Positions 26,111 through 34,123 of a stretch of DNA of 64,000 nucleotides are shown here, one piece after another. A model generated the notes under the pieces. The model was not told the origin of the DNA. It saw only the letters and a program-made list of their open reading frames with translations, and did not search any database. Both the position numbers and the translations under genes were made by a program. The first letter of the stretch is position 1; every line of letters begins with the position of its first letter. The DNA comes from Candidatus Obscuribacter sp. (GTDB lineage: Bacteria; Cyanobacteriota; Vampirovibrionia; Obscuribacterales; Obscuribacteraceae), in NCBI GenBank assembly GCA_016712465.1, contig JADJQZ010000001.1, positions 6,956,620-7,020,619 of the forward strand, in the 5' to 3' direction.

Positions 26111-26159
26111 AGCCGGGAGCCGGGGAGTGGCATGATGCCAAGTCATGCTGTTCCCGGCT
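26111..26159 (+). terminator. Probable terminator hairpin
   Basis: AGCCGGGA (26111-26118) pairs with TCCCGGCT (26152-26159), with an inner GCATGA/TCATGC helix (26130-26135 and 26143-26148). There is little T-run, so the hairpin is clear but its terminator role is inferred from its place 24 bases after the lipoprotein stop. Confidence 0.5.
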
Positions 26160-26588
26160 CTTGCCTTAATGCCATTTTTTTGAGCATGAAGATACTATAG
26201 AAGGTAGCAATAGGCGCTACCGGGCCGATGTTGTCGATTGTTGAGGCCGATTTTTGCAGCCTTTGTGAGACTTGTGCATGGTCGCTAAACTGATCGGGGA
26301 CTGCTTTCTCAATGTGCCGTGATTGTCCTTTCTATGGCGGCTAATTATCTGCTAAGAGCATTGGTGTTTCTTACTTACTTTCTTTCCAGACACAAGCACT
26401 TGTTTTTCAACTGAACCGCACTGGCTTTACTTACACCTTGCACCGGCAGCATCAAATTGCGGCATTGCCCTGACCGAATGCCAGGCAAGGTGGAACAGTG
26501 AGCAGTGCTTTCTCGGTGAGAGTTTCGTGCGGTTCCTCAGCTTCAGCTAAATAGTTGAAGCTCTAACTAAATCAGCAATGGAAATCAT
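26160..26588. other. Gap without a clear gene
   Basis: I see no protein-like frame, RNA gene or repeat. It is A/T-richer near 26300-26450 and probably carries the promoter for the following small genes. Confidence 0.4.
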
Positions 26589-26930
26589 ATGACATGGCTT
26601 GAAGCTTTCTGGTTAGCCTTTCTGGCGCTGGTTTTTGTTCGATGGCACTACCTTGGCCATCTTGCCGAACTGGAGCGCAGAATCTCTGAGTTTGCTGAGG
26701 AAATTGATGCGCTCAAATTGGAGCCCCTCAGCCAGGAACAGTCAGAATCCCTCAATGAGGCGGTAAGGCTGTTTAACTTGTCCCGTTTGCAACAGAGCCG
26801 TTGCGAGTTGTCTGCTTCGGACCGAACAGTGCAGATGGGGCGCCTCATTACTAATGGACTGCGTTCGTCTCTATTGGAGTCGGCGAAAAATGGCAAAGGG
26901 ACTTCAAAAACAGGAACGCTGCTTGCCTGA
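26589..26930 (+). CDS. Small single-span membrane protein with coiled-coil tail
   Basis: A 113-residue protein. One hydrophobic helix (about 3-20, WLEAFWLAFLALVFVRW) is followed by a helical stretch LERRISEFAEEIDALKLEP that could form a coiled coil. A Ser/Arg/Gly-rich tail ends the protein. The binding site is weak (ATGGAAATCAT upstream). It lies 50 bases ahead of the PspC gene and may be co-transcribed with it. Unknown family; it may still be a chance frame. Confidence 0.5.
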   Translation: MTWLEAFWLAFLALVFVRWHYLGHLAELERRISEFAEEIDALKLEPLSQEQSESLNEAVRLFNLSRLQQSRCELSASDRTVQMGRLITNGLRSSLLESAKNGKGTSKTGTLLA

Positions 26931-26980
26931 AGCGGCGCTCTTCAACCAATTCAATCAATTATTGCAACAGGAGACATCTT

Positions 26981-27223
26981 ATGTTTATCCCAGTCATTGG
27001 TCTTTTAGTCGTGGGCTTAATCGCCATTTACATTCACAAGTCTGGTGTCAATCGCTACGAAAATGGCTCGGAAATGTTGGGCGGAGTATGTCAGGGTCTG
27101 GCTTACAGAACCGGTTTGCCGGTAGCACTGGTGCGTATCCTGACGGTACTTTTTGCCCTTGGCACCGCCGGTGAGGTCGTACTTCTGTATGTGCTTCTCT
27201 GGGCAACTCTGCCGCGTGGCTAG
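26981..27223 (+). CDS. PspC-domain small membrane protein
   Basis: An 80-residue protein. An N-terminal hydrophobic helix (3-19) precedes a PspC domain: GGVCQGLAYRTGLPVALVR (about 34-52) and a second helix ending LLYVLLWATLP. PspC domain proteins sit in the inner membrane and take part in envelope-stress responses; here no pspA, pspB or pspF is adjacent. The extra N-terminal helix is unusual, as PspC normally starts at the KRS..GGV motif. AGGAGA lies nine bases before the ATG. Confidence 0.85.
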   Translation: MFIPVIGLLVVGLIAIYIHKSGVNRYENGSEMLGGVCQGLAYRTGLPVALVRILTVLFALGTAGEVVLLYVLLWATLPRG

Positions 27224-27292
27224 TAGAACGAAAAAAATTACTCCAAATAGTGCTTCCTCGCCCGGGGGAGCACCAAAATCAAAGACAAATAA

Positions 27293-27583
27293 ATGCTGAG
27301 GCAAATTCCAAATATGGATTCCATCCTTCACTACACCGATCCTACCTTAACCCTCGTTGCCACCTTCTCCTTCGTCGTTTGCTTCCTTCTTGGCGTATGG
27401 AGCGGCGCTCGTCAGGGTGGGCGGGTCATTCTTCCCTCCCTGATCTTGATCGCAATTTCAGTCTACATTCGCTCTCAATTTCCTCCCCTCAGTATGGCCG
27501 CCATTACCGCTGTCAGCCTGATGCATGTGGGCGCCGGGGCCTTGACTGCTCTACTGGTGGGGCGTTCCAAGTCAAAGCCATAG
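27293..27583 (+). CDS. Small three-span membrane protein, unknown
   Basis: A 96-residue protein with hydrophobic helices near residues 21-38, 45-63 and 70-88. A second ATG at 27314 (89 residues) has a weak GAGG upstream, so the start is uncertain. No family is recognised. It follows the PspC gene on the same strand and is closed by a terminator at 27596. Confidence 0.6.
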   Translation: MLRQIPNMDSILHYTDPTLTLVATFSFVVCFLLGVWSGARQGGRVILPSLILIAISVYIRSQFPPLSMAAITAVSLMHVGAGALTALLVGRSKSKP

Positions 27584-27595
27584 TAAATGCAGTCG

Positions 27596-27622
27596 CTCCC
27601 CTGATTGTTTGGGGGAGTTTCT
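27596..27622 (+). terminator. Rho-independent terminator
   Basis: CTCCCC (27596-27601) pairs with GGGGAG (27612-27617), followed by TTTCT and a T-rich stretch. It lies 13 bases after the previous stop codon. Confidence 0.65.
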
Positions 27623-27702
27623 GATCTCTTCTTGTTCTCATCAAGCCTTAGCTGCTTGAGTCACCTTGAACAATTCCTTCAACATCATCTGGAGATTCCA
27701 TA

Positions 27703-28188
27703 ATGGAAAAATCTCACATTCGCAAGGCCTTTGATGCCACCTTCGAAAAACCTGCCTTACCTGTCTTGGGCTTATTGTTTGCTGCCCTTGTGTTGTTCTT
27801 TTTCCGACTGCACGTACTGGCCTTGATCTTTGTTCTGGCGGCCATGCCTTTCTATGTCATGATGTTTCGCCAGGATGCTTTCAGGCGTCGGTCCATCGCT
27901 ACAGAGACCAGCAAAACTGATGAGCAGTTGCATCTGGAGCTTTTGGAATTGCAGAAGCTTGCCATTGCCAAACTCGGTAATGCCGATCTTCAATTGCAGG
28001 TCCGCGTCGCCGATTTGCTGATTGATGCCGCTAAACATCTGGGCTATCCATATCTTGGCGGCAGGAGAGTGTATGCGGAAGATGCTACTTTGGTTTGGAA
28101 CAAAGAAGGGCTGGCACTGGCCGCACAAGCTAGAGCGCTGATTGAAGAGTATCTGCAGAACCAGAGTGAGTCCGGAAGTGCGGCTTGA
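27703..28188 (+). CDS. Small membrane protein with cytoplasmic helical domain
   Basis: A 161-residue protein. Two closely spaced hydrophobic helices (about 18-33 and 35-52) form a hairpin, followed by a roughly 100-residue soluble helical domain (LHLELLELQKLAIAKLGN). TGGAGA lies nine bases before the ATG. No known domain is visible; its function is unknown. Confidence 0.7.
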   Translation: MEKSHIRKAFDATFEKPALPVLGLLFAALVLFFFRLHVLALIFVLAAMPFYVMMFRQDAFRRRSIATETSKTDEQLHLELLELQKLAIAKLGNADLQLQVRVADLLIDAAKHLGYPYLGGRRVYAEDATLVWNKEGLALAAQARALIEEYLQNQSESGSAA

Positions 28189-28934
28189 ATTTGAGTAGTT
28201 CCTTCTAAATTATTGAAATCTGCATCAGGTGCAGATTTCGCATGAGCTTTTCCGGGCTGAGGCGTGTAATTGCTTCTGCCCGGATCAGCCGTGCTCCTGT
28301 TTGCTAGCGCCTGAACTTGCTCCTTTTATTGCTGCTTTTGGCTTTCAATCGGGTCTGTGTGGGTAATTACCGTTTTTTTGTTTTTTTGCGCCATGATATT
28401 ATAAAATGTAGTATGATGCGCAAAAAGAACCAGTGGTGGGCTCTCCGGTCGTCCTGGGGGCGGGGGTGGATTCGTAGACCGGTCGTCTGGATTTCTCCCA
28501 AAAAGAGAAGGGTTGGAGTGGAAAAGAAAGGCTTCCCTGCCTATTCTTCAGGACTAAAATTAGTGCCTCACTATCTTCAAGCTTGCTCTCGTCAAGCTTG
28601 CGAAGACTCCAGATGGGGCGTGGCGCATGACCGGTGCCGGCGAAAGTGTGTGCCGTAGCGCAAGCGCTTGCTCCATCTGCCTCTCCAGAATTCTCGACCG
28701 CGACCTACTTTCAGCAAATAACGTAGCTGTGATTTTCTTTCAGTTGTTTGGTGCAAAAGATCGCTCGAGTGCTGAATATTCGTAATCCCCAGGAAAACTA
28801 GAGCCAATTCCAGTCCCGAGGTAAGAATGTTGCCAAGACTTTCGCAGAGCTGAACAATAAGCCTTCGGCTGGGGGCATTTATTCGGGCCTTCGCTGTTGC
28901 GCTAGAATTAGACTCAGAGGTCGGGAGTGACGTT
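28189..28934. other. 746-bp gap ahead of the RHH-like gene
   Basis: It contains the hairpin at 28218-28240, an A/T-rich promoter-like stretch (TATTATAAAATG near 28397) and two copies of AAGCTTGC around 28577-28602. Frames at 28317-28658 and minus 28592-28807 lack binding sites and look random. A small RNA after the 28397 box cannot be ruled out. Confidence 0.4.
28218..28240. terminator. Hairpin after the small membrane protein
   Basis: A perfect 9-bp stem AAATCTGCA/TGCAGATTT with a 5-nt loop, 30 bases after a stop codon. The stem base is A/T-rich rather than followed by a separate T-run, so it may act on either strand. Confidence 0.5.
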
Positions 28935-30839
28935 TTGCGCGAGCATCAGATTAGTATCAATTTGAAAGCTCAACAGTTTGAGCTGTTGCAGAGACTGGCC
29001 AGGGAGAAAGGCTATAAGTCCGTAAGCGCCTATGTGCGAGAGAAAATTCTGGAACTGGCCCTCTCCGTTGAACCAACGGCGCGATCCACCGGAGCGGTTG
29101 CCAATCCGATTGAACCGCGGGTCTATAAGGAACTGGCTCGTATTCACGGCGATCTCAAACTGCTCATTGAAGAGTCCCTGGGTGGTGCCGAGGCTGAGGG
29201 GAAGAGCGCCGGTACTGTCGATGCCTTTTCTCTAGTGGCCGGACTGGACGAAAATAACTTGCTCAAGCCTGCCGGGGCTGCCGGAGCCGGTTTTGCTGCC
29301 GGCGGCACAGCCGGGGCATCCGAGCCGGGCGGGGTAGAGTCGGGAGTGCCCTTCGATATCAAGTCTCTGGCTAACGATCTGGAACAGATCAGCGGCAATG
29401 ATGCTGGTTCTGATCCACTCTTTGGGGCTTCCAGCCAGACTCTCAGCGATAATTCCTTAGATGTATATGAAAACCAGGCCATTCCCCGCGGTAATTTGGG
29501 GGGCTTCGGTTTCGGCCTAAATGGTTATTCCAGTTTTCTGGGTGGCGGCTATTCCAGCTACAGAGGCGGGATTAGCGGTGGAGACCGTCTGGCCGGCTAT
29601 CGGGATATCCTGGATGATTTGGAAGAACTGGCGGACCGTGCTTTTGCTATCTCGCCGCGCCTGGGGTCTGTGGAGGAGGAGGCTTCTAATGCGGAGGCCA
29701 TTGAGCCGGGACCCCTCTCTGTTGTGCCGCCCGTGGACGTCAGTACCCTCTCTACCGAGATTGGTTCGGATCAGTCGGACCGGAACCCCCAAAACTTTTC
29801 AAGCCTTGCAGCCGATGTGGATATATCAGAGCCGTTGATGGTCGTGCCGCCGGTAGATGTTTCCAAACTGTTAGTGGAGGAACCGCAGAGTGTAAGCGAG
29901 CAGGCCGCTAAGGCAGACCCCGGACAGACCTCCTCCGGAGGCAGACGTCTGCGTCCAGGCCGGGCCATTCCGGCTATAGAAGATCCTGGTCTGGTGGAAG
30001 CCCTCAACGGTGATAGCCGGTCGGCAACGGCAGCGGTCGTCCCGGAGCCGGCCCAGGAATCAACCGCGCAAGCGGCTCCGATACCAACTCCTGCTTTGGG
30101 CGCGGAACCAGTTCCTGAGTTAGGCTCGGAACCGGAAGCGGAGCATCTTGCACCTGATGATGAGGAAGCTATCAATGATTTTTCCGCCCCGGTGCCGGAG
30201 GCATTGCCGCCGCCTCTGGTTGATGTAGAAGAGGAGGATGAACTGCTCAGCGAGCTTTTGGATAGTGAGCTGATCGCCCAGACCCAGGCACCCAGAGAGG
30301 ACAATCCGTTTGCCATAGGCTTTGCCTTTGAAGTTTCCCTGGAGACGTTGCCCGCCCAGGGCGATACCGGTAACTCTGGGGTTAGTGTAGAGCAAGCCTC
30401 CGCTGAACAGCCCTCAGCCGGAGCGGAAGCAAGCCTCGGCCTGAATGAGTCGCCGATTGCGTCGCCGGAAGAGATGCCAACGGAGTTGACCAGCCAGGAG
30501 GAGACTTCTTCAGCTGCGTCTGCCCAGGCACCGGTGTCTGTGCCAGCGCCGGTCTCTGAGAGTCAGGCTCAGACTCTTTCTGCAACCACTTTCCCTGCTC
30601 AAGCCTCCCAGCCGGCTGAATCGGGTGGCTCCGGCCAGACCCTGGATAGGACTTCTTCCGACCAGACGGGGCAAATTGAGGACCAGCCTGCTTCTCAAAC
30701 CGGCAATCTAGATAAAGGTCCGGAAACCTCCGGTGGGGTTGCCAGGGGGCAAGGTGCTGGGGGAGAATCCCAGGAGTCAAGTGGTATGGGAGTTTCCGGT
30801 TTCAGTGGTGGTCCTCCCCCAAAGAGGCGTCGAACATGA
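28935..30839 (+). CDS. RHH-like N-terminus fused to long acidic disordered tail
   Basis: About 634 residues from a TTG with GGGAG seven bases upstream. Residues 3-45 (HQISINLKAQQFELLQRLAREKG then KSVSAYVREKILELA) fit a ribbon-helix-helix (CopG/Arc-like) domain: one beta strand and two helices. The rest is Pro/Ala/Ser/Glu/Gly-rich and largely disordered, with a short duplicated motif VVPPVDVS near residues 260 and 300. It ends in a basic PPPKRRRT. RHH domains dimerise to bind DNA, so this could be a DNA-binding organiser; with such a tail, a scaffold is equally possible. I do not recognise the family. Confidence 0.65.
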   Translation: MREHQISINLKAQQFELLQRLAREKGYKSVSAYVREKILELALSVEPTARSTGAVANPIEPRVYKELARIHGDLKLLIEESLGGAEAEGKSAGTVDAFSLVAGLDENNLLKPAGAAGAGFAAGGTAGASEPGGVESGVPFDIKSLANDLEQISGNDAGSDPLFGASSQTLSDNSLDVYENQAIPRGNLGGFGFGLNGYSSFLGGGYSSYRGGISGGDRLAGYRDILDDLEELADRAFAISPRLGSVEEEASNAEAIEPGPLSVVPPVDVSTLSTEIGSDQSDRNPQNFSSLAADVDISEPLMVVPPVDVSKLLVEEPQSVSEQAAKADPGQTSSGGRRLRPGRAIPAIEDPGLVEALNGDSRSATAAVVPEPAQESTAQAAPIPTPALGAEPVPELGSEPEAEHLAPDDEEAINDFSAPVPEALPPPLVDVEEEDELLSELLDSELIAQTQAPREDNPFAIGFAFEVSLETLPAQGDTGNSGVSVEQASAEQPSAGAEASLGLNESPIASPEEMPTELTSQEETSSAASAQAPVSVPAPVSESQAQTLSATTFPAQASQPAESGGSGQTLDRTSSDQTGQIEDQPASQTGNLDKGPETSGGVARGQGAGGESQESSGMGVSGFSGGPPPKRRRT

Positions 30840-31034
30840 GACGCGTTGAATTGACGCTAGCCCCTTGACCACATAACATGCTACTTGGGTCCGCTGGAGT
30901 GTGCGATGAAGACCGGTTCATGCAGGTCAGAGTGCCTCCGGGGCGACTCGATAGTGAGCGTAAGCTCATCCCCCCGGGTAGATGTCAACAATTCTCAGTA
31001 CGGCGTGGTATATAGGGAAATAGGCAGGTAAATC

Positions 31035-31439
31035 ATGGCTCGAAATTTTATGGAAACTGAACAACCAAAAGAAGTTCAAATTGCAAACGAGGCGGTCGAA
31101 AATCGACTATTGCCGCGTCAAAGTCAGTTTGAGGCCCTCGGTATTCCCGAACCCAAGGTAAGTGTGGAACCGGAAGCCTACAAAGTGCTTTTCGATCCAA
31201 AGTATGCGTTGCAGCCGGAGAACTATCCTCAAGGTGGTATCCAGGGCTTCTACAATACTTGCTTCGATAGGCTCAACTATCAGCAGAAAGAATTGCCCAA
31301 TGCATCGGCTCAGAATATCCTCGATTGGATGCATAACAACACCGTTCTTGGTGCCTGCACCGAATACCGTTGCGGTAAGGTGGTGCAGCGGCATATTGCT
31401 GATCAGAACATGAAGAAGGATGGCTATTTAGAAGTCTAA
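31035..31439 (+). CDS. Conserved-looking small soluble protein, unknown
   Basis: A 134-residue protein without membrane segments. The middle (PKYALQPENYPQGGIQGFYNTCFDRLNYQQKELP) and C-terminus (NILDWMHNNTVLGACTEYRCG) look well folded and have two cysteines near residues 108 and 113. AGGCAGGT precedes the ATG by about eight bases. A bidirectional hairpin separates it from the convergent gene. I do not recognise its family. Confidence 0.7.
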   Translation: MARNFMETEQPKEVQIANEAVENRLLPRQSQFEALGIPEPKVSVEPEAYKVLFDPKYALQPENYPQGGIQGFYNTCFDRLNYQQKELPNASAQNILDWMHNNTVLGACTEYRCGKVVQRHIADQNMKKDGYLEV

Positions 31440-31489
31440 TAGCCCGGAGCACGCCGCTTCGAATTGTTGAATCCAAACCTATGTAAAGT

Positions 31490-31517
31490 AATAGCCGCCT
31501 CTTTGAAGGCGGCTATT
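31490..31517. terminator. Bidirectional terminator hairpin
   Basis: A perfect 10-bp stem (AATAGCCGCC with GGCGGCTATT) with an 8-nt loop between two convergent genes. Confidence 0.75.
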
Positions 31518-31573
31518 GTCTTAACGGGAATTCCATCTGCAGTGGGGGCTTCCGGACTGATTCTGGAAGGATT

Positions 31574-32284
31574 CTAGAAGCCTTTGATCAAGCCGGTGAA
31601 GGCTTTGATGCGATCGAGATTGATAGCGGCTTCTTCTTGCGATACAAGCAGCACCACCATGCGGTTTTGATTCGGTGGCATCACCACTCCGATGAAGGAG
31701 GCTGCCGGCTGAGCGGAAGAAGCGCTACCGGCGCTGTTTTGAGCCTGACCATAGACATAGGGCATCTTGAGAGTGCCAACGTCGAGAGAACCTTCCCCTT
31801 CTACCTTCAGCTTGCTCTTGCCGCCGGCCGCACCGGCTGCCGGGTTGGCCGGCATAGCCTGTCCGCCTTTCAAGCTTTCAATAAACTGCTCTTCAGTAAT
31901 TTTGGTTTCGCCGCTTGATCCCTGAGTGCTTGTGGACATCAGCACGAAGGTATCTTTGGACTTATCATCTTTAATGGCTGCAAATTGAAACTTGCCGAAG
32001 ATATCTTTGCCGGCTGTGTATTTCAGGTTGGGCGGCAAGGGCTCGATCTTGGCAATTATTTGGGCTGTCTTTTCCACGGCCTGGGGATTGGCAACGTCGC
32101 CGAAAATGGCCCAGAGCACTCCGCCCATGGCCAGCACTCCGATGACGCAGAGCACACCCAGACCAATGAGAATCTTGGCCCAGAGAGCAAGACCCTTTGC
32201 GTTTCTGCGCCGGTAATTCCGGGCGGCATAATCTTTCTGAGGCATGGAATAGAGGTTACCCTGGTGTTTTGCGATTTTGCTCAT
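31574..32284 (-). CDS. Single-span membrane protein, unknown
   Basis: About 236 residues from the ATG at 32284, which has an AGAAAGA site upstream; an ATG at 32308 is in frame. A basic N-terminus (NYRRRNAKG) precedes one transmembrane helix (about 36-60, ILIGLGVLCVIGVLAMGGVLWAIF). The outer part contains beta-rich sequence and an Ala/Gly-rich insert (NPAAGAAGGKSK). It ends with VVLLVSQEEAAINLDRIKAF. No family recognised; the layout suggests a membrane-anchored domain exposed outside the cytoplasmic membrane. Confidence 0.7.
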   Translation of the reverse strand: MSKIAKHQGNLYSMPQKDYAARNYRRRNAKGLALWAKILIGLGVLCVIGVLAMGGVLWAIFGDVANPQAVEKTAQIIAKIEPLPPNLKYTAGKDIFGKFQFAAIKDDKSKDTFVLMSTSTQGSSGETKITEEQFIESLKGGQAMPANPAAGAAGGKSKLKVEGEGSLDVGTLKMPYVYGQAQNSAGSASSAQPAASFIGVVMPPNQNRMVVLLVSQEEAAINLDRIKAFTGLIKGF

Positions 32285-32402
32285 TGCAATCATCTTTCTT
32301 ATGCTCATGGGAACGAAGACTCGCTCAGTCTAGCATCTTGACCTGAGAGAAGGGCGGCCGAGTTGTCCCGGCCGCCCTTACTTTACCTGCAGTACAAATT
32401 GC

Positions 32403-33995
32403 TTAGATGTAGCCGAGATTTTTTTGCGTTCCGGCCGGTGGCAGAATGCGCAATCTTCTCTGGGGTTCATCGCCCACTGAACGGCTGGAGAGGTTGAAGC
32501 GTTCCACAAGCTGATGCTGCAAGCGGCGTATGTAAGCTTTACGCGGCGTCAGCTCAGTGGGTTCTAGGCGATCCATGACCCGGCTGATGGCCTGTCTGGC
32601 TTCTTCCAGGGCGATTTCGGTTTCATCGATGTCGCCTTCGATATCCACCGAGCCGATAGAGCTCTCTTCCAGGTGGAGGGCTTCTCTCAAGGCCTTTTGA
32701 ATCTGAGGCAGGTTGTTGCTTTTCACCACATAAACCGGCACTCCTTGCGCTTCAGCCAGGGAGAAGATTTTGGCACCGGCGCGGGCATAACTACGCAGTG
32801 CCAGAATGGCATCGGCTTCATCGATGGCCTTCACTACTTCCACGGGAAGTTGCAGGGTCTTTACCACCCGCTCCAGAAGCCCCTTACTGACGGCATAGGG
32901 ATAGACCTTGAGGTGGGTTTCTTTGGGAGAGGCCCAGTCTGAGGCGAAGGGCTCCAGACCTTCCATCATAGTGACGGTAACGGTCGGCTCCGGCTTCTGC
33001 ACCACGGCGAAGTCGCCGGTGGACTCGTCTCTCTTGCGGATTTCCGGATGAATCTGCCAGCCTCTCAGGAGCTGGTCCACAGCTTCTCCCACGTTTCTAT
33101 GCACCGCCAGGGTCTGGCGATCGAGGATCTCGACGCAGATGTCGAAGGTCGGCTGGTTGGAACGCTCCAGAACCGTTTTCTGGGTGCCGCGGCGCCGTGC
33201 TTCGTCGTCGCCCAGGGTGACTGTTTGAATGCCTCCTACCAGGTCTACCAGGGTGGGGTTCTTCAATAAGTTGTCGAGGGCGTTACCGTGAGCCGTGCCG
33301 ATAAGCATCACGCCTCTTTCGGCAATGGTTCTGGCGGCCTGCGCTTCTTCTTCGGTGCCTATCTCGTCAATGATGATTACTTCCGGCGTATGGTTTTCTA
33401 CAGCCTCAATCATCGTGGCATGCTGTTCTTCCGGACGGGCTACCTGCATGCGTCTGGCTCTACCTATGGCCGGATGCGGTACGTCGCCGTCGCCGGCGAT
33501 TTCATTGCTGGTGTCGATGACGATGACGCGCTTACTCAGCTCGTCGGAGAGCACTCTCGCCATTTCTCTCAGCTTGGTGGTTTTGCCCACTCCGGGGGGA
33601 CCGAGGAAGAGAATGGATTTGCCGGACTCGACCAGGTCGCGGATGACATTGATGGTGCCGGAAATAGCACGGCCGACCCGACAGGTAAGACCGATTATTT
33701 TGCCGGAACGGTTGCGCAAAGCGGAAATTCTGTGCAGGGTGCGCTCGATACCGGCACGGTTGTCGCCTGAGAATTGACCGACCAGGGCGATGGCTGCCTC
33801 CAGGTCTTGAGCAGTGATGGGCTCGTCGGAGAGATTGACAGTATGCCTGTCGAGATAACGCGCTTCCGGCAGGCGGCCCAGGTCGAGAACTACCTCGTAG
33901 AGACCGGTAGTGTCATTGCCGAGAGTCTGGCGTATATTGGGCGGTAGGATTGCCAGGAAGGAGGACAGATCATCGGCTGGCGCGACTTGATCCAT
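32403..33995 (-). CDS. Ycf45/SpoIIIAA-like AAA ATPase with R3H domain
   Basis: A 530-residue protein. The AAA core has Walker A GPPGVGKTT (about 132-140) and Walker B VIIIDEIGTEEE, with the AHGN sensor. A linker follows, and a C-terminal R3H nucleic-acid-binding domain (about 475-525) ends YIRRLQHQLVERFNLSSRSV with its Arg-xxx-His signature. The ATPase part resembles stage III sporulation protein AA and the Ycf45-type proteins widespread in Cyanobacteria, so this gene is one of the taxonomic pointers in the window. The ATG at 33995 has GGAGA seven bases upstream; a GTG at 34046 would add 17 residues. The role in Cyanobacteria is poorly known; single-stranded nucleic-acid handling is plausible. 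Confidence 0.88.
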   Translation of the reverse strand: MDQVAPADDLSSFLAILPPNIRQTLGNDTTGLYEVVLDLGRLPEARYLDRHTVNLSDEPITAQDLEAAIALVGQFSGDNRAGIERTLHRISALRNRSGKIIGLTCRVGRAISGTINVIRDLVESGKSILFLGPPGVGKTTKLREMARVLSDELSKRVIVIDTSNEIAGDGDVPHPAIGRARRMQVARPEEQHATMIEAVENHTPEVIIIDEIGTEEEAQAARTIAERGVMLIGTAHGNALDNLLKNPTLVDLVGGIQTVTLGDDEARRRGTQKTVLERSNQPTFDICVEILDRQTLAVHRNVGEAVDQLLRGWQIHPEIRKRDESTGDFAVVQKPEPTVTVTMMEGLEPFASDWASPKETHLKVYPYAVSKGLLERVVKTLQLPVEVVKAIDEADAILALRSYARAGAKIFSLAEAQGVPVYVVKSNNLPQIQKALREALHLEESSIGSVDIEGDIDETEIALEEARQAISRVMDRLEPTELTPRKAYIRRLQHQLVERFNLSSRSVGDEPQRRLRILPPAGTQKNLGYI

Positions 33996-34123
33996 TGGTT
34001 TTCTCCGTAGGGGACGAGCTTCTATTTCTGGGCACAGTTTTTTCACAGGCTGCTCTTCTCGATTTGTACCGGCTGAGCCGTTAGGTTGGGAGATAGCAGT
34101 AGATGAGGATTATAAAGGTTTCC

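Noticed and set aside
34047..34123. Possible longer N-terminus of the Ycf45-like protein from a GTG at 34046
   Set aside because: The ATG at 33995 has a well-placed GGAGA, while the GTG has none.
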